A stretch of DNA of 36,502 bases from JBEKHI01 sp050012355 (GCA_050012355.1 JBEKHI010000068.1:1-36502), one strand, 5' to 3'. Shown: positions 9,263-17,939, counted from the first letter of the stretch. Notes: a model not told the origin generated them from the letters alone. Translations and numbers: made by a program.

Positions 9263-9709
9263 ATGACATTCGCCGACCGGTCCTCGTCCAGGGCGGCTCT
9301 GGGCGCCCAGCCGGCCGGCATCGTCTGGCCAGGTCCGCAGCGCACTAGGCCAACGCCCTGGACCGGGCACCGGGTGCGTGGCCGGGGAAAGACGAAGGGC
9401 CTGCGGGTAGACATCGGGCAAGGCGATCAGCCGACCGTCGCGATAGCCGGGGAAATCGACCTCTATTCCGCGGCCGAGCTCCGCGACGAGCTGCTCCGGG
9501 TGCTGCGCCGGCACGGGCGGCGGCTCACCCTCGACCTGCGCGAGGTGACGTTCATGGACTCGGCGGGCATCGAGGTGCTGCTGGCCACCCGCCGGCGCGC
9601 CCAGCTCGAGAACGGCTGGGTACGGGTGTCCGAGGCCTCGCCATGTGCCTGGCGGATGATCACGCTGACCGGCCTGCGACAGGAATTCACCGCGCCCCAG
9701 GAGTCTTGA
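9263..9709 (+). CDS. STAS-domain anti-sigma factor antagonist
   Basis: The C-terminal ~100 residues are a STAS domain: 'PTVAIAGEIDLYSAAELRDELL', a short 'RLTLDLREVTFMDSAGIEVLL' segment and a final helix. The serine in 'MDSAGI' is at the position phosphorylated by anti-sigma kinases in SpoIIAA/RsbV-type proteins. Known members bind and neutralise an anti-sigma kinase, releasing a stress sigma factor; no kinase or sigma gene is adjacent, so the partner must be elsewhere. The first ~45 residues are Arg/Pro-rich and unlike the family, and no strong ribosome site precedes 9263. A GTG at 9374 would give a tighter 111-residue protein, so the start is uncertain. Confidence 0.82.
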   Translation: MTFADRSSSRAALGAQPAGIVWPGPQRTRPTPWTGHRVRGRGKTKGLRVDIGQGDQPTVAIAGEIDLYSAAELRDELLRVLRRHGRRLTLDLREVTFMDSAGIEVLLATRRRAQLENGWVRVSEASPCAWRMITLTGLRQEFTAPQES

Positions 9710-9818
9710 CCCTCGGTCACTCAGTGCGGCGAATCACATGAAATGTGCGATGCCCACTCACAAAGTCCAGCGCCAATGTTGTCTTCCGGTGACCCCCACG
9801 CGCCAGGAAGGGAACGTG

Positions 9819-10262
9819 ATGACGGTACCTGCCATCACCCTGCTGCAGTCCATGTTCGTTCGGCTGGCCAGCAAGGAACGCACCGACGACGACCTGCGGT
9901 CGCTACGCCAGAGCGTGGACCGGGCGAGCGACATGAAGGACGCCTGGGAGGACAGAGCCGCCGCGCACGCGGAGTTCCACTGCCTGCTCGCCGATGCCAC
10001 TCGCGCGGCGTCGTACTCCCTGGTCGCCCGGTGCATCCAGGACAGCATGCGGGACATGATCGCATCGGCCGGGCAGCCCGAGGGCGATCGCATCATCGCC
10101 GCGCACCGCCAGCTCATCTTTCACCTGCAAGCCCGCGACGCCGACTCCGCCGTCTGGGAGATGCGGCGCTACCTGGCACAACTGGCCCAGGCGCAGAGCC
10201 GGCCACTCGCCGCGCCCGCCGCCCGGCCGCGTCGAGCACTGAGGTTCACTGAGGGCGGGTGA
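9819..10262 (+). CDS. Stand-alone FCD (GntR/FadR ligand-binding) domain protein
   Basis: A 147-residue, mostly helical protein matching the FCD effector domain of FadR-type GntR regulators. It shows 'LRSLRQSVDRASDMKDAWEDRAAAHAEFHCLLADA', with the Asp/His pattern around the ligand and metal pocket, and a late 'IIAAHRQLIFHLQARDADSAVWEMRRYL', the usual last helices with 'HR.L...L.ARD...A...MR.HL'. The N-terminal winged-helix DNA-binding domain is absent, and the strong site GGAAGGGAAC directly before the ATG at 9819 argues the short form is translated as such. It may sense a metabolite and act through a partner, or be a decayed regulator. It follows the STAS gene by about 110 nt. Confidence 0.72.
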   Translation: MTVPAITLLQSMFVRLASKERTDDDLRSLRQSVDRASDMKDAWEDRAAAHAEFHCLLADATRAASYSLVARCIQDSMRDMIASAGQPEGDRIIAAHRQLIFHLQARDADSAVWEMRRYLAQLAQAQSRPLAAPAARPRRALRFTEGG

Positions 10263-10312
10263 CTATGACCCGGCCGCACGGACGTGCTCGTGTGGCGGCA
10301 GTGTTTAATTGG

Positions 10313-10333
10313 TGTCCATAACGACGGTGGCGA
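10313..10333 (+). repeat. Dispersed 21-bp element upstream of universal stress gene
   Basis: A 21-bp block starting TGTCCATAACGACGG lies 43 nt before the universal stress protein start. The same 21 bp occurs in reverse orientation at 27735-27755, inside a hairpin downstream of yciO. Preceding AATTG is also shared with a small offset. It could be a regulator site or a remnant of a mobile repeat. Confidence 0.5.
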
Positions 10334-10376
10334 TTGCCACGGTCCATCCATGTTGCCTAAGAGTCTTGGAGTACCG

Positions 10377-10835
10377 ATGGACGCCGCCCCTAGCCCGGCT
10401 GGAAATCTGCATCTGGTCGTCGGGTACGACGGCACGCCGCCCGCCGTCCGGGCGCTGGCCGCCGCGGTCAACCTGCTGCGTGGCCGGCCCGGCGAAATCG
10501 AGGTCGTGTACGTCGCCCACCTGCCCGGTGTTGACATGCTCTCCGCTGACGCCGTCGCCGAGATGGAAGTGAACTTCGATGAGATCGCGCAGGAGCTGCG
10601 TGGTCAGGCCGAAGAACAGCTTCGCGGCCAGGAAGAACGCTGGCACTTCGACCGCCGTCAGGGCCTGATCTCGGATGAGCTGATCACGGCGGCCACCGAC
10701 CTCCGCGACGCCAAGGTCGGTGACACCGTGGTGATCGTAACCGGGGCCTCGTCTAACGCTATGCACCGGATGCTCGGGTCGGTCGCGGTCAGCCTGGCCC
10801 GCCGGTCACCGGTACCCATCGTGATCGTGCCCTAG
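10377..10835 (+). CDS. Universal stress protein (UspA family)
   Basis: A 152-residue single-domain protein. It begins with the Usp fold strand 'LHLVVGYDGTPPAVRALAAA', in which Asp starts the nucleotide-binding loop, and ends with 'VVIVTGASSNAMHRMLGSVAVSLARRSPVPIVIVP'. That matches the ATP-binding pattern G-x2-G-x9-G(S/T) except that the second Gly is Ser. Such proteins bind ATP or AMP and promote survival under stress or dormancy in actinobacteria. The ATG at 10377 has GGAG five nt upstream; a longer frame from 10284 would run through the dispersed 21-bp element and is unlikely. Its 3' end overlaps the convergent WhiB gene by 30 bp. Confidence 0.87.
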   Translation: MDAAPSPAGNLHLVVGYDGTPPAVRALAAAVNLLRGRPGEIEVVYVAHLPGVDMLSADAVAEMEVNFDEIAQELRGQAEEQLRGQEERWHFDRRQGLISDELITAATDLRDAKVGDTVVIVTGASSNAMHRMLGSVAVSLARRSPVPIVIVP

Positions 10836-11108
10836 CGCCGGGCGCGCTCGTCTGGTGATGGCGCGCTCGGCTACGGTCGTGCCGCCCCAGATTCCATCGA
10901 GCTGCCAGGTCCGCATCGCGAACGCCAGGCACTCCCGCTGAACCGGGCAGACCGAGCAGATCGCCTTCGCTTCCGCCGCCTGTTCCCGGCTCTTGGCCGA
11001 GTCCGAGATCGGAAAGAACAACTCGGGGTCAACCGACCGGCAGGCGGCGGCCGCCCGCCAGGTTCCCCGCGTGACGGTCGTCCGCGTCGCTAGTTCGTCC
11101 TGGTTCAT
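10806..11108 (-). CDS. WhiB-family iron-sulfur transcription factor
   Basis: A 100-residue protein with the four invariant cysteines of the family (about 23, 51, 54 and 60), the middle pair as 'CSVC', followed by the turn 'LDGIWGGTT' and a short basic C-terminal tail 'AITRRARPALGHDHD'. WhiB proteins hold a [4Fe-4S] cluster, sense redox or nitric oxide, and act on transcription together with the housekeeping sigma factor; they are confined to actinobacteria and their phages. An ATG with GGAGAAG upstream sets the start at 11108. The last 30 bp overlap the 3' end of the oppositely oriented usp gene, so the two transcripts are antisense at their ends. Which Wbl subgroup it belongs to cannot be settled here. 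Confidence 0.93.
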   Translation of the reverse strand: MNQDELATRTTVTRGTWRAAAACRSVDPELFFPISDSAKSREQAAEAKAICSVCPVQRECLAFAMRTWQLDGIWGGTTVAERAITRRARPALGHDHDGYR

Positions 11109-11138
11109 CAACTGGTCTTCTCCGGATCCGTTTCCCTG

Positions 11139-11183
11139 TCCGCCTCCCGGGTCTAGGAGGCGGTCTGAGACCCGGGAGGCGGA
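11139..11183. terminator. Perfect 16-bp inverted repeat between BON and WhiB genes
   Basis: TCCGCCTCCCGGGTCT and its exact reverse complement (11168-11183) enclose a 13-nt loop. It lies just past the BON-domain gene stop and about 30 nt before the WhiB start, both on the minus strand. This should terminate most BON-gene transcription and separate the two units, or attenuate WhiB expression. No T-tract follows. Confidence 0.65.
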
Positions 11184-11204
11184 GTCCAGCGCCGTGGCCG
11201 GCCG

Positions 11205-11858
11205 TTAGCCGGTGACGGAGAGGTTGTCGTAGACGTCGTAGACGGCAGGGGTCATCCAGGTCGCGTCGAGCACCGCGTCGTGTTCTGCCCAGGTGCGCAC
11301 GTGCCCGGTCAGCGTGACGGCGTTTCCCGTGGTGTCCACCACCACGTCGCTGTCGTCAGGGATCAGGGCATACCGGTCCAGCGCGTCGTGCACCGCGATG
11401 GTCACGTCCACCGGGTCGGCGTCCCAGGAGATCTGGATGTCGTCCTTGACGTTGCGAACCCCGGTCAACCCGGCCACCGTCGCCTCCGCCTCGGCCCGCT
11501 CAGAGCCGTAACGCACCGAACCTGACAGCTCGATAGTCCCGTTATGAGCCACCGCCTCAACGGTTCCCGGCACGGTGATGTTCAGCGTCAGCGAGTTGTT
11601 CGCGTTGGCGGTCAGCGCGGCGTCGTCCCGGTAATCGACCGGCGGCAGCAGCACCTCCAGGTGGTTATGCACGCTGATTACCCCCGCGACCCGGCGGGCG
11701 GCCTCGGCCGCCTCCAGGTACTGCGGATAGCTGGGTACCGAGCCGTTGAGCGCCACATCCCCGCCCAGGTTCTCAACCCTGATGTCTGATGTGTCCACTA
11801 GCGGGTCGAAAACCAGCTCGTCTTCGACCGCCATCCGGGTGTCCTTGGTCTTACTCAT
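11205..11858 (-). CDS. Triple BON-domain protein
   Basis: A 217-residue protein made of three successive BON domains (about residues 12-75, 78-145 and 147-215). Each shows the family's 'I.V...(G)..V.L.G.V......A......GV..V.(N/D).L' signature, for example 'VALNGSVPSYPQYLEAAEAARRVAGVISVHNHL' in the first and 'VTLTGHVRTWAEHDAVLDATW' in the last. BON domains bind phospholipid surfaces in OsmY-type proteins; this one has no signal peptide, so it is probably cytoplasmic or membrane-associated from inside. In actinobacteria such proteins often accompany stress genes, which fits the neighbouring usp, STAS and WhiB genes. GGAAGGA eight nt before the ATG at 11858 fixes the start. Confidence 0.85.
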   Translation of the reverse strand: MSKTKDTRMAVEDELVFDPLVDTSDIRVENLGGDVALNGSVPSYPQYLEAAEAARRVAGVISVHNHLEVLLPPVDYRDDAALTANANNSLTLNITVPGTVEAVAHNGTIELSGSVRYGSERAEAEATVAGLTGVRNVKDDIQISWDADPVDVTIAVHDALDRYALIPDDSDVVVDTTGNAVTLTGHVRTWAEHDAVLDATWMTPAVYDVYDNLSVTG

Positions 11859-12558
11859 TCTGCGCGTCCTTCCCTGACCGGCTTCCTCATTCGCAAGTCC
11901 ACCTTGTTCTCCCGCGAAGGGGAAAGCGGCAACACCTGTCGCGCCATAGGTCTGCGCTATAACCGCCGATTCGGAGGCTGGCCGGCCAGTTATAGCTGGT
12001 GACAATGACCTGATAGGGCGCGCCTTGCCGATCGATTACCGCAGGTCGGCGTGGCTCCGGGTGCACGGCCCGCGCGGCGGGTCCGCTGGTGGCCGCCGAC
12101 GCATAGGCGTAACCGATCGACAGTTAGGCGGCGGGTCTTTGCGCTACGGGTGCGGCATGCATTTCATTAACGGAAGGTGCGGTCCGAAGTACCGGCGGTA
12201 TCCGCTGGCCAGGGACCGCATCGGCCTATCGGGCCCCCTGCGGGCAGCAACGGTATGCGACGCGGGTACCCATAGGCTGGGCCCGAATTATCACCTCTCC
12301 AATCACGTTGGCATCACGGCGCAACACCCCGAACTTTCTGCCCGGTTATGCCCGGAATCGGTAAATCTGATCACAATCACCGACTGGTGAGTAATAATGA
12401 TCGAGAGCTACAAGGTGGGCGAATGGTGAATTGTTACGTACTGCCACAACCGCCCGGCGGGCGCCTTGGCTCCTACGTGGGCAGCCCGGCAACGGGCCGG
12501 GCGGCACCGCCCGGGCCATACAACCGCGAGGTTAACTTGGTTTCCGGGAGACACCGCG
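11859..12558. other. 700-bp intergenic region between divergent BON and LuxR genes
   Basis: No convincing gene was found; the short open frames lack ribosome sites and family features. Composition is more AT-rich than the neighbours between 12290 and 12420, as expected for promoters. A perfect 8-bp hairpin (CCGGGCGG, 2-nt loop, CCGCCCGG at 12497-12514) lies 44 nt before the LuxR start and could influence its translation. A short TCACC-gact-GGTGA repeat occurs near 12380. Confidence 0.4.
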
Positions 12559-15366
12559 ATGCACGGCCGTGACCGGGAACTGCAGGTCGTCGCCGAATTG
12601 CTCCGGGGCGCGGTGCAGGGACGCAGCGGGATCCTGCTTATCGAGGGAGAGCCAGGATCCGGCAAATCCGGACTTCTCTGCGAAGCGATCAATCAGGCGG
12701 CCAGCCAGGATTTCTCGCTGGTAACGGCCGCGGCGGACGAAGTAAGCCGCCGGATGCCATTCGCGCCATTGCTCGCCGCCCTACGGGAACCGCCAGGTAT
12801 GCCGCTCGGCGAGGGACCGCTGGCCCGCGCACCGGACATCTGGACGCCGATGGTGTACCACATCGGCGCGCTGCTGGAGCGACGGGCCGCGAAGGGACCG
12901 GTGCTGGTCGGCCTGGACGACTTGCAATATGCCGATCCCGCGACGCTGTTCGCGCTTCGGGTCCTGCCCCGTCATCTCGTCTCGCATCCGCTGGCCTGGA
13001 TCTTGGCCCGGCGCACCATCCGGCCCCGCAGCGCGGTGGACGCGTTGTTCGACCTGCTGACCGAGGACGGCGTCGTCCGGCGCACGCTCGTCCCGCTCGC
13101 GGATGACGCGGCGACTGGCCTGATCGCCGACATTCTCGGTGCGTCTCCCAGCAAGGAACTGGTCACGCTGGCCGCTGGCGCCGCTGGAAACCCGCTGCTG
13201 CTGACCGAGCTCATGCTCGGGCTGCAGGAGGAAAGCGCGATCCAGGTCAGCGACGGAACAGCGGTCCTAGTGTCGTCCGGGCTGCCCCAGCGCCTGCGCA
13301 CGATTGCCCAGATCAGGCTCCAGGACCTGCGGGAAACGACCCGCCAGCTGCTGGAGACCGCGGCCGTGCTGGGCCCCGCCTTCCGGCTGGAGGACCTGGC
13401 GGACATGCTGGACAGCAAGCCGGCCGTCCTGCTCCCCGCGGTCGAGGAGGCGGCGGGCGCGGGGCTGCTGACAGTTTTCGCCGACCACTTCGAATTCAGG
13501 CACAAGCTGATCTGGCAGGCGGTCAGCGAAACCGTCCCGCCTCCTGTCCGGCAAGCGTTGCATCGCCAGTTCGGCGAACTCCTGCTGGCTCGTGGCGGTC
13601 CCGCCACGACGGCGGCCAGCCATCTGCTTAAGGCTGCCCTCCAGCCCGATCCAGCGGTGGCCGCGGCCCTCGATGTCTCGGTGGAGGAAATCCTCCGTTC
13701 ATCGCCGCAGAAGGCCGCCGATGTCGCGCTCCGCGCCGTGGAACTCACGGACTCCGGCGATCCCGCCCTGCTCATCCGGACCCTGCGCGCTGCTAACGCG
13801 CTGGTCGCAGCCGCCCGGCTTGACGAGGCCGCCGGTATCGTGCACGCCACGCTCGCGCAGCCGCAGACACCCGCGACCGATACGCAGCTTCGCTGCACTC
13901 TCACCTCGGTCCTGTGCCTCCAGGGACAGGCGGAGGAGGCGAAAGCCGAGGCCGAAACCGTGCTGAGCCGGTCTCAGGTGACCGGCCAGCAGCGGGATGA
14001 GGTCCTGGTCGCCTATCTTCAGTCGCTTTCCGCACTGGGTGAACGCGCCAAGGCCCGCCGCATGGCCGAAGACATCCTCGCCGAATTCGGGGAACATGGC
14101 GAGGCAGCGCTGGCCGGAGCATTGAGCGTGCTGGCCAACATCTGCTGGGAGGAAGGCCGGCTGGATCAAGGGCTGCACCTGGCGAGCGAAGCTGTACGGC
14201 GCACTAGCAGGATTTCCCCTGACGCCCGCCACTTCCAGCCCCTGCTCGGATACGCCGCCCGCCTCATCGACGTGCGCCAGCTACGCCAGGCCGACGCGGT
14301 GATCCGGGCGGCCGCCGACCAGACCGGCGCGCTCCATCCCAACGTCTCGGAAGCGATCCCGCCGATTCTCCGTGCCCGCGCGGACCTGGCGATGGGCCGT
14401 ATCGATTCCGCTCGGACGGAAGCGGAGCTGGCACTGACCATCGCCGACCGGCTGGACACCCGCAGCTATACCGCGGTGGCCCGCTCAATCCTCAGCATCA
14501 TTGCCTTGCGCAAGGGCGACCTGCGGACCGCGGGAGCGCATCTGCGTAAGCGCCCGCTGACCGCCCACCACTCGGTCAGCTACGCTCGCGCCGAGACCGC
14601 TCTCGCCCACGCGCAGTTCGTAGAGGCAGAAGCTGGTCCGCAGACGGCGATGGGGATACTTGGCGGTGTCTTCGCCGAGCTGCCGGCCACTCGCCATGTC
14701 ATCATCGGGGACCCGACCGCTTCCGTGTGGCTGGCGCGCACCGCACTGGCCGCGGGCGACACTGAACTGGCGGTCGACGTGGCCGACATCGCCGACGAGC
14801 TGGCCAGGGAAAACCCTAGATTCGAAGTCATCACGGCGGCCGCCGCGCACTGCCGGGGCGTCGTCACCGGCGATCCGGTGCGGCTGGCGCATGCCGTGGC
14901 GATACATCCCGACCCGTGGGCACGTGCCTCGGCGGCCGAGGACCTTGGCATGGTGCTGGCCACGACCACCGATGCGGGTGAGGCGGTGGAGCACTTCGAT
15001 CAGGCTCTTGGCGGGTACGGCAGCACCGGCGCGGAACGAGACCTGGCCAGGGTCCGGCGCCGGCTACGCCGACTGGGGATACGGCGGCGGCACTGGGTGT
15101 CGGCCGAGCGTCCCATCTCCGGCTGGGCAAGCCTCACCGAAACAGAAGTCACCACCTCGGCTCTCGTGGCCCAGGGAATGACCAACCAGCAAGTGGCCGG
15201 GCAGATGTACATAACCGCGAGCACCGTCGCGTTTCACCTGCGGCAGATCTTCCGCAAGCTCAGTATCAGTTCACGCGTCGAGCTTGCCCGGCGGTTCGCT
15301 GAGCAGCCGCCCGATTGGGTGGACGGGCCAGCAGACACCAGGTCCCGCGGCCGGGAACGCGGTTAA
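12559..15366 (+). CDS. LuxR-family LAL regulator with ATPase domain
   Basis: A 935-residue regulator. It starts 'MHGRDRELQVVAELL', typical for LAL proteins, followed by Walker A 'GEPGSGKSGLL' (near residue 32) and Walker B-like 'VLVGLDDLQYADP'. A long helical TPR-like region follows. The C-terminus is the LuxR helix-turn-helix 'LTETEVTTSALVAQGMTNQQVAGQMYITASTVAFHLRQIFRKLSISSRVELARR'. GGGAG eight nt before the ATG supports this start. Its domain plan equals that of the gene at 5128-7878 but the sequences are clearly different. It converges on another large LuxR gene with only 26 bp between the stops. Ligand and targets are unknown. Confidence 0.88.
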   Translation: MHGRDRELQVVAELLRGAVQGRSGILLIEGEPGSGKSGLLCEAINQAASQDFSLVTAAADEVSRRMPFAPLLAALREPPGMPLGEGPLARAPDIWTPMVYHIGALLERRAAKGPVLVGLDDLQYADPATLFALRVLPRHLVSHPLAWILARRTIRPRSAVDALFDLLTEDGVVRRTLVPLADDAATGLIADILGASPSKELVTLAAGAAGNPLLLTELMLGLQEESAIQVSDGTAVLVSSGLPQRLRTIAQIRLQDLRETTRQLLETAAVLGPAFRLEDLADMLDSKPAVLLPAVEEAAGAGLLTVFADHFEFRHKLIWQAVSETVPPPVRQALHRQFGELLLARGGPATTAASHLLKAALQPDPAVAAALDVSVEEILRSSPQKAADVALRAVELTDSGDPALLIRTLRAANALVAAARLDEAAGIVHATLAQPQTPATDTQLRCTLTSVLCLQGQAEEAKAEAETVLSRSQVTGQQRDEVLVAYLQSLSALGERAKARRMAEDILAEFGEHGEAALAGALSVLANICWEEGRLDQGLHLASEAVRRTSRISPDARHFQPLLGYAARLIDVRQLRQADAVIRAAADQTGALHPNVSEAIPPILRARADLAMGRIDSARTEAELALTIADRLDTRSYTAVARSILSIIALRKGDLRTAGAHLRKRPLTAHHSVSYARAETALAHAQFVEAEAGPQTAMGILGGVFAELPATRHVIIGDPTASVWLARTALAAGDTELAVDVADIADELARENPRFEVITAAAAHCRGVVTGDPVRLAHAVAIHPDPWARASAAEDLGMVLATTTDAGEAVEHFDQALGGYGSTGAERDLARVRRRLRRLGIRRRHWVSAERPISGWASLTETEVTTSALVAQGMTNQQVAGQMYITASTVAFHLRQIFRKLSISSRVELARRFAEQPPDWVDGPADTRSRGRERG

Positions 15367-15392
15367 CGGGCTCGCTCATCGTTTCCGCCGTC

Positions 15393-17495
15393 CTACAGCC
15401 GGTTTTCCGAGGTTGCCAGCAGGCCGAGAACGCGAGCCCGCTCCACCGCCTGGCGACGGCGATGCACGTCGAGCTTCTCGTACAGATGACGGATGTGGGT
15501 AGTGACGGTATGCACCGACAGGCACAGCTCGCGAGCGATCTCCGGCGCGGTCATGTTGGTCGGCAAATAGCGCAGGACACGGATCTCGCTTTCGCTGAGC
15601 TGCCGGGCCGGCCGCTCCAGCCGCCCCCGTTCAATGCCGAGCGGCAGGGCTGGCTTTGGTACTCCGGCCTGAAGGCTGAGGATGCGCGCGACGGCGGTGG
15701 CGTGCTGCGACTGTCGCCAGTGGTGCTGATGGGCTAGCGCGGGGGCGGGGTGCAGCAGGAACGGCAAAAGCATGGCATGTGGCTCAGCTAGGTCGAGCGC
15801 GCGCTCCAGAGCGCGCTCCGCGGCGGTCCGCTCGCCCAGTGAGTCCCGGGCGATCGCCTCCAGCAGGAACGCCTGTACGAACCAGCCGCGCAGGTCAGCC
15901 GGTGCGCTGGGATGTTCGAGAATCGAAGCCACGGCAGCGGTCGCCGCTTCCGGCTTCCCTTGGGCGAGCCTCAGCCCCGCGAGAGCGACGCGCATCTGCG
16001 GCGATGCACGCTGCTGGTCGTCCAGGTCGGAAAGCGCCCGCTCGGCCCGCTGTGTGTCACCAGAGCGCACGAATGCCAGCAGCAAGAATGCGTGTACCTG
16101 GACGGATCGCGGCTGCGCCCCTCCTAGCCGTTCGGCGGTCTGGAACGCTTCCACCGCGTGCTGGTAACGACCGCGCGCCATGTCGGCTAGCCCGCGGGCG
16201 TAGCACAGCAGCACTCCTTCCGCTGCCGAGATACCGTTCCGGAGCCCGCGCTCAGCGTATTCAAGGCACCGCTCCGCCTCATCGAGGCGAAGCGACCAGA
16301 GCGCGGCTACCCCCTCGGCTAGGTAGCGCTTGGTGCCCTCCAGCGGCCCGTTCATATGCTCGTCAGCCGTCGCGGTCCGCCCGTCGAGCACCGGGCCGGG
16401 CCCGCTATCGGAGAGCAGCCGGGTGGCCAGGCTCAGGTCACCGCTGGCCTCGGCATGCCGGATCGCCTCATCCGAGTGACCGTGTTCCGCGAGCCACTGG
16501 GCGGCCGCGGCATGCAGCGCGGGCAGTTCTTCAGGTGCGCTGCGTCGTAGTTCCAGTCGCAGCAGGTCCGCGAAGAGGCGATGATAGCGGAACCAAGACC
16601 GCTGCCCGTCCAGCGAATCAACGAAGGCGGCGGAGTCCTCCAGGTCCTGCAATATACGTTCTCCACCGGAACCATCGGTCAGCAGGTCTGCGAGTTCCCC
16701 GCATAGCCGCTCGCACACCGATGTGCGCAGCAAGAACCACCTGACCTGCTCACTCTGCCGCTCCAGTACCTCAGCCAGCAGGTACTCAGCCACCGTCCGT
16801 TCCCGGCCGGAAAACTCGGCCGCGAACCGCTCCGGGTCAGGATGCCCGGCCAGCGACAGCGCGGCCAGTCCCAGGCCCGCGGCCCAGCCTTCGGCATGGT
16901 CGACCAGCTCGGTGAGCGCCGGGTCGGAGACGTGTATCCCAGCGGCCGCGAACAGTTCCCGCGCCTCGCCGGGCACGAAGCGAAGGTCGGCAGCGCGAAT
17001 GTCGGTAACCTCACCTTCCAGCCGTAGCCGGTGCAGCCCGAGCGGCACATCACGACGGGCCGACAAGATGATCCGAAGGCCGTCGGGACCGTTCCTCAGG
17101 AATTGCTGCATTTGCCGCAATGCCTCGGGCGAACGCAACTCGTGCAGGTCGTCGATAACCAGCCAGACCGGGTCCTTCAGCGCGGTCAGCGCCTCAAGCA
17201 GTATGTCTACGGCCACCCACCCGTCGTCAGGCATAAGGGTCAGGTCCCCCGCGATTACCGAACCGGTGGACGTACTCCGCAACGCGCCAGCCACCAGCGC
17301 CCAAAGCCGCCGTGGATCGTTTTCCTTAGCCGACAACACAACCCAGGCCGCCTGCCTGGTCAGGCCTCGGTCGCGGATCCAGGACCGCAGCAGCGATGTC
17401 TTACCGCTCCCGGCCGGAGCCGAGAGACGAACAATCCGCGCCGCATTGTGGAGTCGTTCGAACAGTCTGGAACGCGAGATGATTTCACGGCTGAT
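15393..17495 (-). CDS. MalT/LAL-type LuxR regulator with a non-canonical start
   Basis: About 700 residues: Walker A 'APAGSGKTSLL' (residues 26-36 if counted from 17495), Walker B 'PVWLVIDDLHEL', the MalT-like winged region 'RFVPGEARELFAAAGI...LVDHAEGWAAGLGLAALSLAG', a TPR-like middle and a C-terminal LuxR helix-turn-helix 'LSESEIRVLRYLPTNMTAPEIARELCLSVHTVTTHIRHLYEKL'. The first in-frame GTG (17339) would delete Walker A, yet the frame is open and homologous upstream to 17519. A perfect AGGAGG at 17502-17507 stands 6 nt before an in-frame ATC (17493-17495), where the protein would begin 'ISREIISRSRLFERL', like homologues that start near this point. So either ATC is used, or the start has mutated. 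An 18-bp palindrome lies upstream. Confidence 0.82.
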   Translation of the reverse strand: MSREIISRSRLFERLHNAARIVRLSAPAGSGKTSLLRSWIRDRGLTRQAAWVVLSAKENDPRRLWALVAGALRSTSTGSVIAGDLTLMPDDGWVAVDILLEALTALKDPVWLVIDDLHELRSPEALRQMQQFLRNGPDGLRIILSARRDVPLGLHRLRLEGEVTDIRAADLRFVPGEARELFAAAGIHVSDPALTELVDHAEGWAAGLGLAALSLAGHPDPERFAAEFSGRERTVAEYLLAEVLERQSEQVRWFLLRTSVCERLCGELADLLTDGSGGERILQDLEDSAAFVDSLDGQRSWFRYHRLFADLLRLELRRSAPEELPALHAAAAQWLAEHGHSDEAIRHAEASGDLSLATRLLSDSGPGPVLDGRTATADEHMNGPLEGTKRYLAEGVAALWSLRLDEAERCLEYAERGLRNGISAAEGVLLCYARGLADMARGRYQHAVEAFQTAERLGGAQPRSVQVHAFLLLAFVRSGDTQRAERALSDLDDQQRASPQMRVALAGLRLAQGKPEAATAAVASILEHPSAPADLRGWFVQAFLLEAIARDSLGERTAAERALERALDLAEPHAMLLPFLLHPAPALAHQHHWRQSQHATAVARILSLQAGVPKPALPLGIERGRLERPARQLSESEIRVLRYLPTNMTAPEIARELCLSVHTVTTHIRHLYEKLDVHRRRQAVERARVLGLLATSENRL

Positions 17496-17596
17496 GACAG
17501 ACCTCCTGACAGCCCGAGCTCAGATGATCCGGGTCGCTGCGTGGGGCCTACGCCGCGACCGGGTTCATTACCGTACGGCTCCTTCTTGGGCGACGC

Positions 17597-17614
17597 ACTA
17601 TCAATCTTGATAGT
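17597..17614. promoter_or_regulatory. 18-bp perfect palindrome, candidate operator
   Basis: ACTATCAATCTTGATAGT is an 8-bp perfect inverted repeat with a 2-bp centre, about 100 nt upstream of the MalT-type LuxR coding region. It is AT-rich in a GC-rich background, which favours a protein-binding site. The cognate regulator is unknown; autoregulation is one possibility. Confidence 0.5.
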
Positions 17615-17939
17615 CCTATTGCGCCAGTTCGCCTTCGCGATAACCCCGACCAGGGCGGCGCACGGAGGGCTAGGCCGGTAAACGCGCAGGCCACGCTGCC
17701 ATCGCCAGAAGAACGGCTGCCGTTAATTGCTCGCGCTGGTTAACTCACGTAATTTACTTCTCCGCGCTCTCTGCATTCCATAAGGCACTGGGCTCAGCCC
17801 CGCCGCCACCCAAAGACGGGAGCTTAAGGGCCGGCGCGCGACAGCGGACCGATTCTGGGCAGTGCGGCGCTGACCAGCAAAGAGCGCGGGCAGTGCCACA
17901 CCGCCCAGCAACGGCACCCCCAGGCCGAGGCAGGCTTTG
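17615..17939. other. Intergenic region without recognisable gene
   Basis: No supportable gene. A short minus-strand open frame (17723-17986) overlaps the end of the acyltransferase gene and shows no ribosome site or known domain. The segment 17855-17955 holds several related GCTTTGCTGG / CCAGCAAAG words, connected with the hairpin that follows. Confidence 0.35.

Noticed and set aside
12025..12390. A 121-residue open frame in the BON-LuxR gap
   Set aside because: It has no ribosome-binding site, no recognisable domain and atypical composition.
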